This document shows, piece after piece, positions 59,843 to 64,000 of a stretch of 64,000 nucleotides of DNA. Each line of letters opens with the position of its first letter. Position 1 is the first letter of the stretch. A program made the position numbers and the translations under genes. The stretch spans positions 1,713,519 to 1,777,518 of the forward strand of contig JAHBVO010000002.1 of the NCBI GenBank assembly GCA_019637435.1. The letters are read 5' to 3'. The notes under the pieces were generated by a model, which ran no database searches, had not been told where the DNA came from, and saw nothing but the letters and a program-made list of their open reading frames with translations. This stretch comes from Candidatus Obscuribacterales bacterium (lineage in GTDB: Bacteria; Cyanobacteriota; Vampirovibrionia; Obscuribacterales; Obscuribacteraceae).

Positions 59843-61659
59843 AACGTCTCTTCAATCTGAAAACTCGCGGCATCATTCTGGTTCTTTTACCTCTGCTTTG
59901 TCAGTTTGTATTCGTGGGCATTCTAATTGCGAATTTGTCCAATCTGCAGGACGAGTTGGTTCGTGCGACGCACTCTCGTCGGCTCCTAACCAAAGCGCAT
60001 ACCGTTTGCGTCGATGTTCTGACATACACAACGAAAACCTTTTTTGATGGCATGCCAGGCCACAATCCAGTTGACCAGGCCAAGATTCGTTCGGAGGTCA
60101 ATCGGCTCAAGAAACCGTTTGATACCCTCGTAGATATGACGAGAAGCACTCCTGGGCAGGCTAAGAATGCTGACTCGTTGGAAACGTCTGCAAATAATTT
60201 TCTTCGAATTATCGATGAGATGTTTACCATCCAAGGTAAGGGCGAAGATGAATGGATGAAGGTTCATCTCGAGTACGATAAAAAGTGGGAAGACGCGACT
60301 CTCGATTTTGTCGATCAGCTCGGTAAAATTATGCGTACGGAGAGCGCGAAACGTTCCAGTGAAAAGTATGTCGAAGAATTTAAACAGAATATTCACCACG
60401 TCGTCCTCGCTGCTTTTCTCCTGAGCATATTTGTTTCCAGTGTTCTAGCAATTGGCGTTTGGATCTACTTCAGGCAGCCAATTATGCACATTGCGGAAAA
60501 CGTGCGTCGAATGTCCGAGCGGCGGCAATTGCTCCCAGCGCTCAACAACAATGACGAATTGGGCGAACTCGATCAGTACATCCATACCGCCGCAGCGGGA
60601 ATTGAACAGGCGTTTGCCAGGGAACAGTTGATGGTTGAAGAAACCGTCGACATGATTTGCATCATGAGCGCTGATGGTCGACTTCGACGAGTCAATCCGG
60701 CGACGACGAAACTAACGGGATGGAAAGCGGAAGAACTGCTGTTGCAAACGGTTTTTGACCTTGTTTATTCAGAGGACGTTGCAAAAGCAGATGAAGAATT
60801 TTACAGAGCGAAGGAAACTGGAGCTCGTTCGTGCTTTGATGTTCGTTTGCGCTGCAAGGATGGACAGTTGCGCGAGACGCGTTGGTCATGCGTTTATTCC
60901 GCGGCGGACCAGGAAATGTTTGCCGTGATTCACGATGTCACGGACGAGAAAAATGTCGAGCGGCTTAAGCAGGATTTTCTCGACATGATCACTCACGATC
61001 TTCGCAGTCCGTTGACCTCTATGCACGGTTCCCTCATGTTGCTCTCCGAAGGTGTGCGTGGTGAGCTCTCCTCCGATGTTCGTCAGGAAGTTTCCGGGGC
61101 GCTGAACAGCATTGAGCATCTCACTTCGTTGGTAAACGATTTGCTTGATTTTCAAAAGCTAGCTGCTGGAAAAATGACGATGGTGATGGGCGAACATGAC
61201 GTTGACGCAATTGTTCAAGACTCGATAAACATGCTGCGTGAATCGGCCCAAGCCAAAGGCATTAACGTGACGTACAAGAGCCGAGTGAAAACGGTTTATT
61301 GCGATCGAACCAAACTCGTTCAGGTTTTGAATAATTTGGTTTCAAACGCAATTAAATTCTCCCCGGAAAACTCTGATGTTCATATCACCGTGCAAACAAT
61401 CAAAGAAGACTCTGGCGAATTTGTAGAGGTTCACATCCTCGATAAGGGCTCCGGGATTCCCGAGCAATTGGCTGAGAAAATATTCGAGGCTTTCGAAAGA
61501 TTGCCCGGCGAGCGCAAGGAGGGAACCGGGCTCGGACTGGCGATTTGTAAGATGATCGTCGGGGCGCACGATGGCAGTATCGGTGTAGACTGTGCCTCCA
61601 CAGGTGGTGACTTCTGGTTTAAAGTGCCCTTGAAACCGAGGGTGAGCATCGGAAGTTAA
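59839..61659 (+). CDS. Sensor histidine kinase B, paralogue coupled to kinase A
   Basis: The 606-residue product starts at GTG 59839, which overlaps the previous stop as GTGA; GGGAGG lies about 7 bases upstream. Longer readings are not needed. The architecture mirrors kinase A: TM1 (about 10-33), an external helical region, TM2 (about 190-215), HAMP, PAS (about 260-375, CIMSADGRLRRVNPA), H-box ITHDLRSPLTS with His386, and ATPase motifs NNLVSNAIKFSPENSD, DKGSGIP and EGTGLGLAICKMIVG. The shared domain order and similar length show tandem duplication and divergence. Both PAS domains lack obvious haem or flavin ligands. No regulator gene follows. Confidence 0.94.
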   Translation: MKRLFNLKTRGIILVLLPLLCQFVFVGILIANLSNLQDELVRATHSRRLLTKAHTVCVDVLTYTTKTFFDGMPGHNPVDQAKIRSEVNRLKKPFDTLVDMTRSTPGQAKNADSLETSANNFLRIIDEMFTIQGKGEDEWMKVHLEYDKKWEDATLDFVDQLGKIMRTESAKRSSEKYVEEFKQNIHHVVLAAFLLSIFVSSVLAIGVWIYFRQPIMHIAENVRRMSERRQLLPALNNNDELGELDQYIHTAAAGIEQAFAREQLMVEETVDMICIMSADGRLRRVNPATTKLTGWKAEELLLQTVFDLVYSEDVAKADEEFYRAKETGARSCFDVRLRCKDGQLRETRWSCVYSAADQEMFAVIHDVTDEKNVERLKQDFLDMITHDLRSPLTSMHGSLMLLSEGVRGELSSDVRQEVSGALNSIEHLTSLVNDLLDFQKLAAGKMTMVMGEHDVDAIVQDSINMLRESAQAKGINVTYKSRVKTVYCDRTKLVQVLNNLVSNAIKFSPENSDVHITVQTIKEDSGEFVEVHILDKGSGIPEQLAEKIFEAFERLPGERKEGTGLGLAICKMIVGAHDGSIGVDCASTGGDFWFKVPLKPRVSIGS

Positions 61660-61800
61660 GATGCTCTTCGGATTGTAATTGTCATTGCTGGACAGCAAAA
61701 ACGACAGTCGTTTGTCGATGATGACCCCAACACGATTTCCCCAATGAGATTATTCAAGCTGGATAAGTCGCCAATAGTGGTGGGTTGTTTGTGTCATTCA

Positions 61801-61832
61801 CAATTAATCCACCTATTATGGCGGATTAATTG
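61801..61832. promoter_or_regulatory. Inverted repeat at the truncated hipA start
   Basis: CAATTAATCC and GGATTAATTG are perfect 10-base arms around ACCTATTATGGC. The core TAATCC-N12-GGATTA resembles the arrangement of HipB operators (TATCC-N8-GGATA in E. coli) but with a longer spacer. It runs into the TTG that starts the remaining hipA frame. It may be a relic operator or a rearrangement boundary. Confidence 0.4.
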
Positions 61833-62471
61833 CTGGGTTACGGACTCGTGGAGTACGCATATTACAAAATGGCTCTCGCCGCCGGTATTGAGATGCATGA
61901 GTGTCAAATCTTGGAAGAGAATGGAAGGCATCATTTCATGGCCAAGCGATTTGACCGCACCGATACCGGCGACAAAGTTCACATGCAATCGCTCGGAGCT
62001 CTCGCGCATTTCGATTATAATCAACCGGCAGCCTATTCTTACGAGCAGGCCTTTCAGGTGCTCAAGCAGCTAGGTTTGCCGATGTCTGCTACGGAACAAT
62101 TATTTCGACGCATGGCATTCAACGTCATTGCCCGCAACCAAGATGATCACGTAAAGAACATTGCATTCCTGATGAACAGAGAAGGTCATTGGTCGTTATC
62201 CCCTGCCTTCGACATGACATACGCTTACGATCCAGCCAACAAATGGCTTGGCAAACATCAAATGTCCTTGAATGGCAAAAGGGATGGTTTTGTCCTTGAA
62301 GACTTTGACGATTGTGCAAAGACAATATCGCTCAAGCGCGGAGCTGCCAAATCGATCCTAACCGAGGTTCAAGAAGCAGTCTCTGGCTGGAGCAAAATAG
62401 CTGACGAGGTCGGAGTGCAATCAGATAGAAGCAGAAAAATCGGTGACACACATCGAAGGTTTGACCTGTGA
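61830..62471 (+). pseudogene. Truncated HipA-family Ser/Thr kinase toxin
   Basis: The frame of 213 codons encodes only the C-terminal half of a HipA kinase (full length about 400-440). It keeps AKRFDRTDTGDKVHMQS, AFNVIARNQDDHVKN (catalytic Asp105, Asn110 equivalents of E. coli Asp309, Asn314) and SPAFDMTYAY (Asp128, magnesium site), with the usual C-terminal helices. The N-terminal half with the ATP-phosphate loop is missing. A TAA stop stands directly before the TTG, and no N-terminal remnant or hipB gene is seen between 61660 and 61829. Catalysis is therefore unlikely. It could still be translated as a separate small protein, but decay after loss of the toxin-antitoxin locus fits better. 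Confidence 0.65.
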
Positions 62472-62544
62472 ACCATCAGGCGCTGAACGCGTTTGCGGTT
62501 GACTAGATACCCTTGAAACTACCTCAAGAATGAGAGTGTTTATT

Positions 62545-63984
62545 TTAGCGGTATAAGGTACTAGTAAGGCTATTTGGGGGAAGGCGAAAATAATTTCCGG
62601 TGAATGACCTGTCCCACGGTGTCAGGCGAAATTCCTTTGTGGCTCTCGCAATCTGAGCCTCTTCGCTGTCCAGAACATATTTGCACGGATACTTCGCCTG
62701 TAGAACGATACCGTACGAGCATGCAGACCAGTGGTCGAGGGGCGTCTCGTTGAGCCCGTGAATTTGACTTCGCTCAATTATTTGTTGGTTGTTTTCATTG
62801 ATTGAGCGCTTAAATTCACCGCTGAGATTAGCCCATGAATTTGCTTGAACCATGATTGCGCATGCAAACAGCAGACCCGCCATGTTGCAGATAAACGCAC
62901 GCGATTTGTAGAACCCGATACTGAGCGGCTTACGTAGCAGCTCGCGGCTGTCCATGTACGCGAAGAGCATAAGTAGCATGTTGGGAAACAAAAACACTTT
63001 TTGATACCAGAAGCATTGATGCCAGAATTGCACCGACGCCGACCAGTAGATACCTGCGACCCCTGTCGCCAGAAGAAAACCGATTGTTATTCCTGTGATT
63101 ACTTTGCTTTCTATTCTCTTCGTTGTCATCAATAAAATCAGCAGGGCCGCAAAGAGTGCGGGAACTAGTGTCGCAACGCACGGAACTGCCAGTCCGCATT
63201 CGATCAAATTGCGTAAGGCTGACTCGTTGAAAAGCCCGCTCTCATACGGTTGAGGAAAAGCAATAAAACAAACTAGTTTGAAAAGCCAAAGCCCGACCAA
63301 GCCGAACGCCAGAATTCTTCGTAGATTCTTCTGACCACCTCCCTCTCGATAAAGGCTGAATGCTGCAATTGACAGAATCAGCAAGAACGGAATTGACGAC
63401 GGATGCAGAAAAGCCATCATGCCAGCTATCACTAATGTGGCAATCGCTGTCAGCTTTGTTGGCGTTTGAACCAAACAGAAAAGTGCCGGCCAAGCCAGCA
63501 CTGAGGCAATGTTGTTTTCGCTTATGCCATCAGGTCTGCAGGGAACGCTAGCCAGAAGTGCCACCACTGGCCATACCATTATTGCAGGTTGTGTTTTGCG
63601 TGAAAGAAGCCAGCATGCAAAAAGCGCAAGAAACGGAATGCTGGCATAAGTCGCATTGAAGCATCCACGCGACAACTCGAAATTCTGAAACTGGCTTGTC
63701 ACCACCAGAAGTGGTGCTTCAATTATTTGGGAGGCAATTCTTGCATGCGCGATAAGCGGCTCACCGGTGTTCCACATCTTCAGGAAGTAATAGCTTCCAT
63801 CGCGAAACATCGAAACTTCAGCCAACGCAGTGCAAACTGCGGCTGCAAGGCAGAGTAACAAAGTGAATCCAGTGCTGGCACTAAAAAACAAATCCGGTTC
63901 GACGGGATTTGTCGAACTTACGCGTATCTCCGGATCTAACGGAGTTCCAGTGGTAAGACCGGCAGAAGCCGGCAATTCCTTCAT
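62545..63984 (-). CDS. Polytopic membrane protein, possible glycosyltransferase-like
   Basis: The 479-residue product has about ten to eleven transmembrane helices (first near 40-60, last near 360-378), a short polar N-terminus and a C-terminal soluble part of about 95 residues (WSACSYGIVLQAKYPCKYVLD). The first external loop holds RDGSYYFLKMWNTGEP, and acidic residues follow TM1, which recalls the Asp/Glu positions of C-type (GT39/GT83-like) glycosyltransferases that use polyprenyl-phosphate sugars, but the match is not specific. ATG 63984 has GAGGAG directly upstream. It is convergent with the hipA remnant. Confidence 0.7.
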   Translation of the reverse strand: MKELPASAGLTTGTPLDPEIRVSSTNPVEPDLFFSASTGFTLLLCLAAAVCTALAEVSMFRDGSYYFLKMWNTGEPLIAHARIASQIIEAPLLVVTSQFQNFELSRGCFNATYASIPFLALFACWLLSRKTQPAIMVWPVVALLASVPCRPDGISENNIASVLAWPALFCLVQTPTKLTAIATLVIAGMMAFLHPSSIPFLLILSIAAFSLYREGGGQKNLRRILAFGLVGLWLFKLVCFIAFPQPYESGLFNESALRNLIECGLAVPCVATLVPALFAALLILLMTTKRIESKVITGITIGFLLATGVAGIYWSASVQFWHQCFWYQKVFLFPNMLLMLFAYMDSRELLRKPLSIGFYKSRAFICNMAGLLFACAIMVQANSWANLSGEFKRSINENNQQIIERSQIHGLNETPLDHWSACSYGIVLQAKYPCKYVLDSEEAQIARATKEFRLTPWDRSFTGNYFRLPPNSLTSTLYR

Positions 63985-64000
63985 CTCTCCTCGATCTGTC

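Noticed and set aside
61744..62073. Missing N-terminal half of HipA in another frame
   Set aside because: The plus-strand frame from 61744 shows no HipA N-terminal motif and mostly overlaps the surviving C-terminal half out of frame.

Overview
This window comes from a bacterial chromosome of roughly balanced base composition with ordinary housekeeping genes and no phage, plasmid, CRISPR, rRNA or tRNA signal that I can see. Several traits point, tentatively, to a non-photosynthetic relative of Cyanobacteria (Melainabacteria/Vampirovibrionia, Obscuribacterales-like): a flavin-reductase domain resembling the C-terminal module of cyanobacterial flavodiiron proteins, a membrane-anchored YvcK, many exported TPR or orphan proteins, and very long orphan genes. 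This assignment is inference from family resemblance; no marker gene proves it.

Layout. 1-5055: the 5' end of ribD, a phosphofructokinase with PPi-type specificity residues, succinyl-CoA synthetase (sucC-sucD) closed by a strong hairpin, and a voltage-gated-type K+ channel. 5066-25624: one uninterrupted 6852-codon gene, about a third of the window, for a giant mostly helical protein with a ~58-residue repeat array, an internal duplication, a possible ADP-ribosyltransferase-like segment and an HExxH motif. 25.8-30.6 kb: an exported TPR protein, two small membrane proteins, a patatin-like lipase, a lipoprotein and a flavin reductase. 30.7-33.6 kb: a same-strand cluster of peptide deformylase, a small cysteine protein, a stand-alone RapZ C-terminal domain and YvcK. 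33.9-39.6 kb: an exported orphan, a cobU-ubiA pair, a YgjP/SprT-like metalloprotein and fabF. 39600-45551: a second giant gene (1983 codons) with seven 9-residue repeats and three ~192-residue repeats. 45.9-50.9 kb: cysE, a small coiled-coil protein, a zinc-ribbon membrane protein, acyl-CoA dehydrogenase translationally coupled to an 88-residue protein, rpe and an exported TPR-like protein. 50.9-56 kb: an exported protein with duplicated SH3/agenet-like modules, a membrane protein overlapping a TOPRIM (OLD-like) protein, and a MATE transporter. 56.2-62.5 kb: a JAB-only RadC protein, ispG, two tandem overlapping sensor histidine kinases and a truncated HipA. 62545-63984: a polytopic membrane protein.

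How the genes fit together. Central carbon metabolism (phosphofructokinase, SucCD, Rpe, YvcK/RapZ), lipid metabolism (FabF, acyl-CoA dehydrogenase, patatin), isoprenoid and prenyl-phosphate chemistry (IspG, UbiA-type transferase), and cofactor synthesis (RibD, CobU) are interleaved with lineage-specific surface or giant proteins. The strongest candidates for undescribed biology are the two giant genes, followed by the pairing of a P-loop-less RapZ with a membrane-anchored YvcK, and the coupled sensor-kinase pair.
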